Positions 19,381 to 27,267 of a stretch of DNA of 64,000 bases are shown in pieces (within the stretch, counting starts at the first letter, position 1; every line of letters starts with the position of its first letter). The translations under genes were made by a program, and so were the position numbers. The stretch is taken from the NCBI RefSeq assembly GCF_003432385.1, contig NZ_CP031841.1, positions 3,015,579-3,079,578 of the forward strand, read 5' to 3'. The notes below the pieces were generated by a model that was not told the origin of the DNA, ran no database searches, and saw nothing but the letters and a program-made list of their open reading frames with translations. This DNA comes from Breoghania sp. L-A4 (GTDB lineage Bacteria; Pseudomonadota; Alphaproteobacteria; Rhizobiales; Stappiaceae).

Positions 19381-19634
19381 AGGCTGTTCGCGGCGATGGC
19401 TCAAGCCCCCGTATGGTGATCGGTGCTCCGGCCGGGAAAACACCGACGGCAAAGCACCGGCGCCGGTTTTCCACATCGCGCGGAAGCCGCGATAGCGCGG
19501 CGTTTCGCCCGCCCGCCGCGCCTTCGTCCCGCAAGCGCTTGCGGATCGGGCCACTTTTTCCTACATCGGGGCTTGGCAAGCGCAATCGGCGTTGATATAG
19601 CCACATCCATCGACGCCCCGCGGGGCAGTCCTGG

Positions 19635-19710
19635 TCCCCGATAGCTCAGTTGGTAGAGCATTCGACTGTTAATCGAATTGTCGCAGGTTCGAGCCCTGCT
19701 CGGGGAGCCA
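19635..19710 (+). tRNA. tRNA-Asn (GTT)
   Basis: A 76-base cloverleaf with acceptor TCCCCGA paired to TCGGGGA, D-loop AGCTCAGTTGGTAGAGC, anticodon GTT in GACTGTTAATC, T-loop GGTTCGAGCC, discriminator G and encoded CCA. Confidence 0.96.
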
Positions 19711-20364
19711 ACTTCTTTCCCTCATCGACATCCGTTCCCTCGCGGCGCGCCTCGCCCAATCGGGACCGACGGGGTCTGCCCCCATCTCCGGCACTCACAT
19801 CAACGTGATAGCGCTGAAAAACGCCCGCCATTGCGCGGCGTTCCGCCAAGCTGCGCCGGAATCGAAAACCGGATTGGTATCAGGACACTGCCGCCACATC
19901 TGGACGTGCCGATCGAGGATACTTATCTGCAGTTAACGCAGTGTCAGTTTTCTAAGACAAGCCAAACAAAGCGTAAAACTACGACTGGTTCAAATTCGAA
20001 GCACAGTCTTATGATTTAAATCACAGTTCTCGCGGTAGAGTTCATCATAATAGATGACAAGGGCATGGGGTCGCATAGCGGACCACCATGCAGCCTACGG
20101 ATGCCGCTAAATCGGGAGCAAATGTTCCGACGAGACATCCGAATACACGCATATGTATGACAGGCACAAAGAAGAAACCTGTTTACGGACAGGTCATCCC
20201 GACAGGAATTCCGCAGCGGCACAGCCGTCAAGGGATCGGGAACCAAACGTCCGGCAATGCGTTAACGATTGACTGAAGGTTCGGCGGTTTCGCAAGCACA
20301 CGCGACCTTGAAACCACACGGACATGAGACGATGCGCGATCCCGCGCCTGCCAGGGAGGCAGAC
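19711..20364. other. Gene-free region
   Basis: About 650 bases between tRNA-Asn and the next gene, including an AT-richer stretch around 19920-20060. No convincing gene, repeat or RNA structure was seen. Confidence 0.4.
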
Positions 20365-21093
20365 ATGACGTGGAATTCAGTTGGCTTCGACGCCAATGGC
20401 TCGGCCATGCGCCCCGCCACCCCTATACCCGGCAATCACAAGCGCCGTCCGGCGCTACGCTCGCTCGCCTTCGGCGCGAGCATGATCGCCATGACCTTCG
20501 CGGTGCCCGCCGGCGCCGAGCAGCAGAACACAGCTCCAGATACCGTGGCCTCGACGGCCGCCGTCGTGGAGACGCCGACGAACCCGACCATGCGCACCGA
20601 CCGGCTGGCGGTCACCGTCGCCAAGGTCGCCAATCAAAATGGCATCGTCGGAGAACCCGGCGACGACATGGACATCTGGGTCGGCGAAGTCGAGGTGAAG
20701 GGGCGCAAGACCGTCTGGGTCGAATTGATCGACCGCTATGGCGAGGTCATCTACGACGCCGAGGTCGCCAAGAACGAAACACACCTGCTGCCCGACGGCC
20801 GCGCCATCGTCGTTCGCGCCGTGGACACGGATGCACCCGTTGTCGCCAAGGCCGACAGCGAGCGCGTGCAAAGCGACGCACGGCTGGTGATCACGCGCCG
20901 CGTCGTCGACGAAGGCGAGCGCGCGACGTCGGTCGAGTTCCTGGAGGTCAATCCGCGCGAAAAGCCGGATGCGATGGTTGCCGTTGGCAATGTTGGCACC
21001 CGGATCTGGAACGCGGTGGCCAACCTGTTTTCGACCGCGGCCAGCAACGTGCGTTATGCTTTCGGCTGGATCGTGAGCGCGCTGACCGCCTAG
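20365..21093 (+). CDS. Exported protein of unknown function
   Basis: A 242-residue protein I do not recognise. A long N-terminal leader (about 55 residues; hydrophobic core SLAFGASMIAMTFAVPAGA) ends in a likely signal cleavage after AGA. The mature part has a beta-rich, charged core: VGEVEVKGRKTVWVELIDRYGEVIYDAEVAKNETHLLPDGRAIVVRAVD in outline, then RLVITRRVVDEGERATSVEFLEV. It ends with a hydrophobic segment, ASNVRYAFGWIVSALTA, that could anchor it. ATG at 20365 is chosen because GGGAGG lies about 7 bases upstream. The stop codon lies inside the left arm of a repeat element. Confidence 0.6.
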   Translation: MTWNSVGFDANGSAMRPATPIPGNHKRRPALRSLAFGASMIAMTFAVPAGAEQQNTAPDTVASTAAVVETPTNPTMRTDRLAVTVAKVANQNGIVGEPGDDMDIWVGEVEVKGRKTVWVELIDRYGEVIYDAEVAKNETHLLPDGRAIVVRAVDTDAPVVAKADSERVQSDARLVITRRVVDEGERATSVEFLEVNPREKPDAMVAVGNVGTRIWNAVANLFSTAASNVRYAFGWIVSALTA

Positions 21094-21197
21094 AGCAAAT
21101 CCAGGATAAGTGGATACCGGTTGTCCGTCCGGATTTGCGCCAAAACAAGGACTTGGAGCAAAGATCCGATTCTGTAAGAAACGGATCTGCTCTAGGC
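21088..21197. repeat. Dispersed intergenic repeat bounded by GCCTAGAGCA / TGCTCTAGGC
   Basis: About 110 bases with perfect 10-bp inverted ends and inner matches (GATCCG...CGGATC). Its left part (AGAGCAAATCC..., AAGTGGATACCGGTT) resembles the AGAGCATGATCC-type elements common between genes in Hyphomicrobiales. The left arm supplies the TAG stop of the preceding gene. Confidence 0.65.
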
Positions 21198-21404
21198 GTG
21201 CACCCGGAAAACCCAGTGCGGCCCGAACGGGGCCGCACGTGATGGCCGGAGACGGCCGCACCGTGCGCCGTCGGCACCTTCCGGTCCATGCATCGCGATT
21301 GCCGCGATGCCGTGATGGCTGAGTTTCAGAATGCGTTTTGAGACAAATTGATTTCAACCCGAGACGCGCCCCGAAACGCACCAATGGGCGCGCAAGCCGC
21401 AAGA

Positions 21405-21521
21405 CGGCCGATCACTCCCCTCTCCCCGCGTCCGAACGCACGGTTCGAGCGCGTCCTCCCCGACCCTGGAACTCCTCCCAGGAACTGGCCGGCGGGATGC
21501 TGATCCCCTGGCCATTTTTTT
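21405..21521 (+). ncRNA. Candidate trans-acting sRNA with anti-Shine-Dalgarno loops
   Basis: Three consecutive hairpins lie in a gene-free interval. Hairpin 1 is 21427-21453 (CGCG and CGAAC/GTTCG pairings). A single-stranded TCCTCCCC linker follows. Hairpin 2 is 21465-21482 (CCTGG/CCAGG) with loop AACTCCTC. Hairpin 3 is 21486-21514, a 12-bp stem with one bulge followed by seven T. The CTCCT and CCTCCCC motifs are complementary to ribosome-binding sites, as in the alpha-proteobacterial alpha-r14/suhB-type sRNAs. Direction is set by the terminator; the 5' end is a guess. A leader of cysK is the alternative. Confidence 0.55.
21486..21521 (+). terminator. Strong Rho-independent terminator with T7 tract
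   Basis: TGGCC-GGCGGGAT pairs with ATCCCCTGGCCA around a GCTG loop (one bulged C), followed by seven T (21515-21521). No annotated gene ends just upstream, which is the main argument for a small RNA here. Confidence 0.8.
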
Positions 21522-21854
21522 GTTCCGGTCTCCCAAGTCGCAGGCACGACGCCCGATACCTGTGTTTGCCGGATTCATGTGCAGAATTTTCCGAAAAACG
21601 GCGCCGACGCGCAAATGCCGTCGCTTGAATGCGGCTCCGCGCGCTTGTAGCGTGACGCCGCCGCCCGTGGGCATGACCCCGATCCAACGCGATCCGGTTT
21701 CAGGGACCGCGTTTGCGGCGCGCTTGCATCCGGAAACCCCGGAACTCTTGAAATCCCGGCCGCCGGGTCTTAATCCGGTGCGGACCGTGTCCGTTCTGAC
21801 AATACGTTCGCGCCGGCAATCCGGCCGTTCCGGCAAAAAGAAGAATTGAGCCTC

Positions 21855-22886
21855 ATGACCCTGTGCACCTCTGTCGTCGACGCCATCGGCAACACGCCGC
21901 TGATCCGCCTCAACCGCGTGTCCGAGGAAACCGGCTGCGAGATCCTGGGCAAGGCCGAGTTCATGAACCCCGGCCAGTCCGTCAAGGATCGCGCCGCGCT
22001 CTTCATTATTCAGGACGCGGTGAAGCGCGGCACGCTGAAGCCCGGCGGCGTCATTGTCGAGGGCACGGCCGGCAACACCGGCATCGGGCTGGCCTTGGTG
22101 GGCAACGCGCTCGGCTTTCGCTCGGTCATCGTCATTCCCGAGACCCAGAGCCAGGAAAAGAAGGACATGCTGCGCCTCGCCGGCGCGGAACTGGTGGAAG
22201 TCCCCGCCGTCCCCTATCGCGATCCGAACAATTACGTGAAACTGTCGGGCCGGTTGGCCGAGCAATTGGCCGCAACCGAAGCGAATGGTGCCATCTGGGC
22301 CAACCAGTTCGACAATGTCGCCAACCGTCAGGCGCACATCGAGACGACGGGTCCGGAAATCTGGCGCCAGACCGAGGGCCGCGTGGACGGGTTCGTCAGC
22401 GCGGTGGGCACCGGTGGCACGCTCGCCGGCACGGCCATGGCGCTGAAGGCCAAGTCGGCGGATGTACAGATCGCGCTGGCGGACCCGATGGGCGCCGCGC
22501 TTTACAATTTTTACAAGCACGGCGAGCTGAAGTCGGAAGGCTCCTCGATCACGGAAGGGATCGGTCAGGGCCGCATCACGGCCAATCTGGAAGACGCGCC
22601 GATCGACCGCGCCTACCAGATCCACGATGCGGAAGCCCTGCCCTACGTTTTTGATTTGCTGCAGTACGAAGGTCTGTGCCTGGGTGGTTCCTCGGGCATC
22701 AACATCGCCGGCGCCGTCCGGCTGGCGCGCGAACTCGGCCCCGGGCACACCATCGTCACCATTCTGTGCGACTATGGCACGCGCTATCAGTCCAAGCTGT
22801 TCAACCCCGACTTCCTGCGCTCCAAGGATCTTCCGGTACCGGCGTGGCTTGAACAGCGAAGCACGATTGCCGCGCCGTTCGAATAG
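21855..22886 (+). CDS. cysK: Cysteine synthase A (O-acetylserine sulfhydrylase)
   Basis: PLP enzyme that forms cysteine from O-acetylserine and sulfide. The 343 residues show IGNTPLIRLNRVSEETG, the Schiff-base Lys44 in NPGQSVKDRAA, the substrate loop EGTAGNTGIGLA (family EPTSGNTGI, here EGTAGNTGI), SAVGTGGTLAGT for phosphate binding and the C-terminal CLGGSSGINIAGA. The EGTAGNTG loop and length of about 345 place it in the longer alpha-proteobacterial CysK group. ATG at 21855 is used; an in-frame TTG at 21846 is less likely. Confidence 0.9.
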   Translation: MTLCTSVVDAIGNTPLIRLNRVSEETGCEILGKAEFMNPGQSVKDRAALFIIQDAVKRGTLKPGGVIVEGTAGNTGIGLALVGNALGFRSVIVIPETQSQEKKDMLRLAGAELVEVPAVPYRDPNNYVKLSGRLAEQLAATEANGAIWANQFDNVANRQAHIETTGPEIWRQTEGRVDGFVSAVGTGGTLAGTAMALKAKSADVQIALADPMGAALYNFYKHGELKSEGSSITEGIGQGRITANLEDAPIDRAYQIHDAEALPYVFDLLQYEGLCLGGSSGINIAGAVRLARELGPGHTIVTILCDYGTRYQSKLFNPDFLRSKDLPVPAWLEQRSTIAAPFE

Positions 22887-23050
22887 TCACAGGCACCCGG
22901 GAACCATTGGCGATCGCCGAACGTTCCCGACTTGCAGCCTTCTCGCCGTCACGCTGACGCTCAGGCCACGCCAACCCAAGGCTCGCTGAGGCGCGCCCGT
23001 TCTCGTCGCGACAAAACTGCTCTAGGGTTCCCAGGAATTGAGGTCCGGTT

Positions 23051-24511
23051 GTGAGTTGGCCCATGTCGGCACTGGGAAACGTCTCGAATGTCCTGGCGGG
23101 CGTCGTCGCGCTGTTCTACCTGCTCGCCGCCGTCTGTGCCGTGCGCGAACTGCTCTATGGCCGAAGCTCCCAGGGCACCATCGCGTGGCTTCTGTCGCTG
23201 GCGTTCTTTCCCTATGTGACGGTCTTCGTCTATCTGGCCTTCGGCTGGAAGAGGTTCGACGACTACGTCAAGATCCGCAGGCCGGCGGACCGCATGAAAA
23301 GCGAACTCCCCGAATCACGCCGGCTGCTCGCTTTGCGCGCCGACTTCGAGGACAAGCAGGCCGCCGCCGCATGGCCGTTGCACAATGCGGTCTCGCCGCT
23401 GCCTTTCCTGAGCGGCAACAACGCGGAAATCCTGATCGACGGCGAAGCGACCTTCTCATCAATGCTCGAGGGAATCCGCGCCGCAACGAGCCATGTGCTC
23501 GTGCAATTCTACATCCTGCGCAACGATGCCGTGGGCAAACGGCTGGCTGATTGCCTGATCGAGAAGGCGCAAGCCGGCGTCACCGTGCTGCTTCTCTACG
23601 ACGACATCGGGTCCGCGGGACTCAGCCGTTCCTATCTGAATCGACTGACAGACGCGGGTGTCACGGTCAGCGGTTTCAACCGCAGCCATCCGATGTTCAT
23701 CGCCCTGCGGCCATTTCGCATCAATTTCCGCAATCATCGCAAGGTCCTGGTAGTCGACGGCACGGCCGCCTGGGTCGGCGGGCTGAATGTTGGCGACGAA
23801 TATCTGGGCGAAACCCGCCGCTTCGGCCGCTGGCGCGACACCCACGTGCGCGTCGAAGGGCCGGCGGCGCTGGCCTGTCAGCTGTCGTTCGCCGAGGACT
23901 GGCAGTGGGCGACGCGCAGCTATCCGCCGGTGCCCTGGCCGGATCCGGAACCGCAGACCGACGGCATGCCGGTGCTGGTGATGCCGACGGGCCCCGCTGA
24001 CGAGGTGGAGACCTGCGCCGTGGCCTTCACGGAGGCCATCGCGCGGGCGCGCAAACGGCTGTGGATCGTTAGCCCCTATTTCGTACCGGGAGAGAATATC
24101 GCCACCGCGCTCAGCGCCGCGGTGCTGCGCGGCGTTGAAGTGCGTCTGCTGCTGCCGCAGAAGCCGGACCACTGGATCGTCTGGATGGCCTCATCCAGCT
24201 ACGCCCGTGACATGGCCGCCCACGGCGTGCGCGTGCACAGCTATCGCGGCGGCTTCCTGCACCAGAAGGTTATGCTGGTCGATGACGCCTTGCTCAGCAT
24301 CGGCACGGTGAATTGCGACAACCGCTCGATGCATATCAATTTCGAGGTGACGCTCTGGTTCACCGACAATCGAATGATCGCCGCCGCGAGGCGCATGCTG
24401 GAAGAGGATTTTGATCAGTCGGTGGAATTGAACGACGCGGATTTCGCGAGCCGGGGTCCGCTGTGGCACCTGCTGGGACGCATCGCCCGATTGTTCGCGC
24501 CGCTGCTGTAG
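23051..24511 (+). CDS. cls: Cardiolipin synthase (phospholipase D type)
   Basis: Condenses phosphatidylglycerol to cardiolipin at the inner membrane. The 486 residues begin with two helices (about 8-33 and 44-66), followed by two PLD domains. The HKD motifs are NHRKVLVVDGTAAWVGGLN and LHQKVMLVDDALLSIGTVN; the second has Q before K and D after the VD pair, as allowed (HxK(x)4D). GTG at 23051 with GAGG upstream is chosen; ATG at 23063 would remove four residues. It stands alone. Confidence 0.9.
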   Translation: MSWPMSALGNVSNVLAGVVALFYLLAAVCAVRELLYGRSSQGTIAWLLSLAFFPYVTVFVYLAFGWKRFDDYVKIRRPADRMKSELPESRRLLALRADFEDKQAAAAWPLHNAVSPLPFLSGNNAEILIDGEATFSSMLEGIRAATSHVLVQFYILRNDAVGKRLADCLIEKAQAGVTVLLLYDDIGSAGLSRSYLNRLTDAGVTVSGFNRSHPMFIALRPFRINFRNHRKVLVVDGTAAWVGGLNVGDEYLGETRRFGRWRDTHVRVEGPAALACQLSFAEDWQWATRSYPPVPWPDPEPQTDGMPVLVMPTGPADEVETCAVAFTEAIARARKRLWIVSPYFVPGENIATALSAAVLRGVEVRLLLPQKPDHWIVWMASSSYARDMAAHGVRVHSYRGGFLHQKVMLVDDALLSIGTVNCDNRSMHINFEVTLWFTDNRMIAAARRMLEEDFDQSVELNDADFASRGPLWHLLGRIARLFAPLL

Positions 24512-24564
24512 AAATCCAAGCGCGAGACCCCTAAATTTGAGCCAAGCCCGTGCACCGGATACAG

Positions 24565-25308
24565 ATGCCCATGCCCGAGACGACGTTCACTGACGCCACC
24601 CAGCCGCTGTTTCGCGACGACGCATACCTGTCCACCTGCGAGGCGCGGGTCACGGGCATCAACGCGCGCGGTGGCATCGAGCTCGACCGCACGGTCTTTT
24701 ATGCCACAGGCGGCGGCCAGCCCGGCGACACAGGCACGCTCAAACTGGCCGACGGCCGCGACCTCGCTATCGACGCGACGGTTTTCGGTGAAACCAAAGG
24801 GCGGATCGTCCATGTTCCGTCCGGTGACGCCCCCCTCCCCGTCATCGGCGAGACGCTCACCGCGCACATCGATTGGGAACGGCGCTACCGCCACATGCGC
24901 ATGCACACCGCGCTGCACATTATCTGCGCCGTGCTGAAAACCCAGATATCCGGCTGTCAGATCGGCGATATGGAAAGCCGGATCGATCTCAACATTCCCG
25001 AGCCGCCGGACAAACAGGCCGTGCAGAACGCGGTCATGCGGGCGATCGAGGCCGACCACGCCATTTCCACCGAATGGATCACCGACGCGGAGCTTGACGC
25101 CAACCCCGGACTGGTCAAATCGATGAGCGTCCAGCCACCGCGCGGTTCCGGCCTGGTGCGGCTGGTGCGCATCGGCGAGAATTTCGACCTGCAACCCTGC
25201 GGTGGCACGCATGTAAAATCGACACGTGAGATCGGCTCGCTTCTGGTGACAAAAATCGAAAACAAGGGCCGTCAAAACCGGCGAATCCGCATAAGGCTGG
25301 ACACCTGA
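24565..25308 (+). CDS. AlaX-type alanyl-tRNA editing protein
   Basis: Free-standing editing domain that hydrolyses mischarged Ser- or Gly-tRNA(Ala). The 247 residues show RTVFYATGGGQPGDTG (the family's Gly-rich loop) and the zinc ligands His114 and His118 in MRMHTALHI, plus Cys212 and His216 in QPCGGTHV. It ends with the KIENKGRQNRRIRI segment shared with AlaRS. Starts at 24550 (GTG), 24565 and 24571 are all possible; 24565 has GGATAC about 5 bases upstream. It precedes sseA by 36 bases and may be co-transcribed. Confidence 0.9.
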   Translation: MPMPETTFTDATQPLFRDDAYLSTCEARVTGINARGGIELDRTVFYATGGGQPGDTGTLKLADGRDLAIDATVFGETKGRIVHVPSGDAPLPVIGETLTAHIDWERRYRHMRMHTALHIICAVLKTQISGCQIGDMESRIDLNIPEPPDKQAVQNAVMRAIEADHAISTEWITDAELDANPGLVKSMSVQPPRGSGLVRLVRIGENFDLQPCGGTHVKSTREIGSLLVTKIENKGRQNRRIRIRLDT

Positions 25309-25344
25309 AATCCGGCTAAAAGGCAATCTGGGAAGGAAACACGA

Positions 25345-26199
25345 ATGGACCGCCGCAATCTGGTGTCGAGCGAATGGCTACACGCCCATCTGGAGGCGCC
25401 TGACGTCGTGGTCGTCGACGCCTCCTGGTATCTCCCGAACCAGAACCGCGATGGACATGCGGAATACCTCGAGGCGCATATTCCCGGCGCCGTGTTCTTC
25501 GACATCGATGCAATCAGCGACACCTCCAGCAACCTGCCGCACATGCTGCCACCCGCGCACGTTTTCTCCTCCCACATGCGAAAGCTCGGCATCGGCGACG
25601 GCCAGACCATCGTCGTCTATGACGGCGCGGGCCTGTTCTCCGCGGCGCGCGCCTGGTGGATGTTCCGCATCATGGGCGTGGCGCGGGTCTTCGTGCTGGA
25701 CGGCGGCCTGCCGAAATGGCGCGCGGAAAAGCGCCCCCTGGAGGACGGTGCCGTCTCCCGACCCGACCGTCATTTCTCCGCCCGGCTCAATCACGCCATG
25801 GTGCGCGATGTCGACGATATCCGCGCCATCGTCACAAAAGGCGGTGCGCAAATTGCCGACGCCCGTTCGCGACCGCGATTCGATGCGGTGGAAAAGGAGC
25901 CGCGGCCCGGGCTGCGCTCCGGTCACATCCCCGGCAGCGCCTGCGTACATTACGCGAGCCTGTTGGACAGCAATGGCTGCCTGAAAGCCAGCGCGGAGCT
26001 GGAGCAGACCTTCCGCGCGGCGGGGATTGATCCCGCCCGTCCCATCGTCACGACCTGCGGCTCGGGGGTCACCGCCGCCATCCTCAGCCTGGCCCTGGAT
26101 GAGATCGGCGCACGCAAGACATCCCTTTATGACGGCTCCTGGACGGAATGGGGCGGCCTCCCCGATACGCCCGTTGCCACCGGCAACAGCGCCGCATAG
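25345..26199 (+). CDS. sseA: 3-Mercaptopyruvate sulfurtransferase
   Basis: Two-domain rhodanese (284 residues) that moves sulfur from 3-mercaptopyruvate or thiosulfate. The inactive N-terminal domain has VVVVDASWYLPNQNRD and EAHIPGAVFFDID. The catalytic domain has RSRPRFDAVEKEPRPGLRSGHIPGSACV and the active Cys238 in TTCGSGVTAAIL. The CGSGVT loop is the mercaptopyruvate type (CRKGVT in thiosulfate enzymes). GGGAAGGAAACACGA gives a ribosome site before 25345. Confidence 0.93.
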   Translation: MDRRNLVSSEWLHAHLEAPDVVVVDASWYLPNQNRDGHAEYLEAHIPGAVFFDIDAISDTSSNLPHMLPPAHVFSSHMRKLGIGDGQTIVVYDGAGLFSAARAWWMFRIMGVARVFVLDGGLPKWRAEKRPLEDGAVSRPDRHFSARLNHAMVRDVDDIRAIVTKGGAQIADARSRPRFDAVEKEPRPGLRSGHIPGSACVHYASLLDSNGCLKASAELEQTFRAAGIDPARPIVTTCGSGVTAAILSLALDEIGARKTSLYDGSWTEWGGLPDTPVATGNSAA

Positions 26200-26542
26200 C
26201 GCACCGGACATAGTTGCCCGCGCGCGGACGGAAGAATGTCCGCGCGTCCCCGGACGGCCGTCAGGTCGGAACCGTTGCTTAGGGTGCCGGCGCCGCGCGC
26301 ATCGCGAACCGGCCCCCCGCCGGCCCGCCCTGTGTTGAAAAGCATATTTAAATACTGATTCAGCGGATTTCCGCGCCACATAACGCATTTCGAAGATCCG
26401 CTCCAGATTCCGACTAAAAATTTCGAAAGAATTTTGAACCTTTTTGATTTTCGCCGGTTGGTCTGGTGAAGGACGCGCCGAACGTCGATTTCTGATCGAT
26501 TAATCGGCCACTTCACAAAATGGTCCAAATATAGGCAGAAAA
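26200..26542. other. Intergenic region before the AEPTI-repeat gene
   Basis: It holds a 9-bp hairpin CGCGCGGAC / GTCCGCGCG (26221-26246) that may end sseA transcription, though no T tract follows. An AT-rich stretch (26340-26540) then leads to the next gene and probably contains its promoter. Confidence 0.4.
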
Positions 26543-27256
26543 ATGACTTATAAGAGCACCAGTATTGCACTTGCACTTGCCGCCATCACCATCGCCGCTC
26601 CGGCGGCGGCACTCGCCGACAGCGTCTCTGCGGGCGCTCTGACCAACAACGTCGTTGAAGCAGAGCCGACCATCGTGATGCCGCCGGCGCTCCAGACCGA
26701 GCCTGGCGTCAAGACAGATGTAAACGCCGAAAGCAATGTTTCCGCCAACACGCGCGAAGCCGAGCCCACGATTTCCACGCCGCCGGCGATTGAGCTTGAT
26801 ACCAGCGCCGACGCCAATGCGAACGCCAGCAGCAATGTTGCCGAAGGTGTGCGCGAGGCCGAGCCGACCATCTCGACGCCGCCTGCCGTTGAAGGCATGC
26901 AGAAGTCGGAAATGGACGCAAAGGCCGGATCGGACCAATACGCTCAAAGCGGCAACCCGACCGTTGACGCCGAGGCCAAGAAGGCCGAGCCGAGCCTTGT
27001 CGCCCCGCCCGCCGTGACGGTCGACTCCAGCGCCGAAGCCGGCGCCAGTGTCGGCGCTGACGCCGAGGGCACCGTCGCCGAAGGCACACGTGAAGCCGAG
27101 CCGACCATCCGTCCGACGCCCGGCAGCGAAGTGACCACCACGGGCTCGATCAATACGAGCGCCAAGGGTGACGTCACCGAGGACGTGCGCAAGGCGGAAC
27201 CGACGATCGTCTCCCCGCCGTCGGTCGATACCGATGCCAATGCCACAACAAAATGA
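26543..27256 (+). CDS. Exported protein with six AEPTI-PP repeats
   Basis: A 237-residue protein I cannot place in a known family. Residues 1-25 are a signal peptide ending ALADS. The mature chain has six copies of a (R/K)xAEPTIxxPP(A/S) core at about 40, 73, 106, 148, 185 and 218, separated by low-complexity acidic linkers rich in Ala, Asn, Asp, Ser and Thr. The spacing is 33 to 42 residues. It has no Cys and very few aromatic residues, so it is probably unfolded or extended in the periplasm. It overlaps the following OmpA-protein region (starts 12 bases apart from its stop) and the latter carries one REAEPT copy, which suggests a shared ligand or common origin. Confidence 0.7.
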   Translation: MTYKSTSIALALAAITIAAPAAALADSVSAGALTNNVVEAEPTIVMPPALQTEPGVKTDVNAESNVSANTREAEPTISTPPAIELDTSADANANASSNVAEGVREAEPTISTPPAVEGMQKSEMDAKAGSDQYAQSGNPTVDAEAKKAEPSLVAPPAVTVDSSAEAGASVGADAEGTVAEGTREAEPTIRPTPGSEVTTTGSINTSAKGDVTEDVRKAEPTIVSPPSVDTDANATTK

Positions 27257-27267
27257 GGCGACACCAC

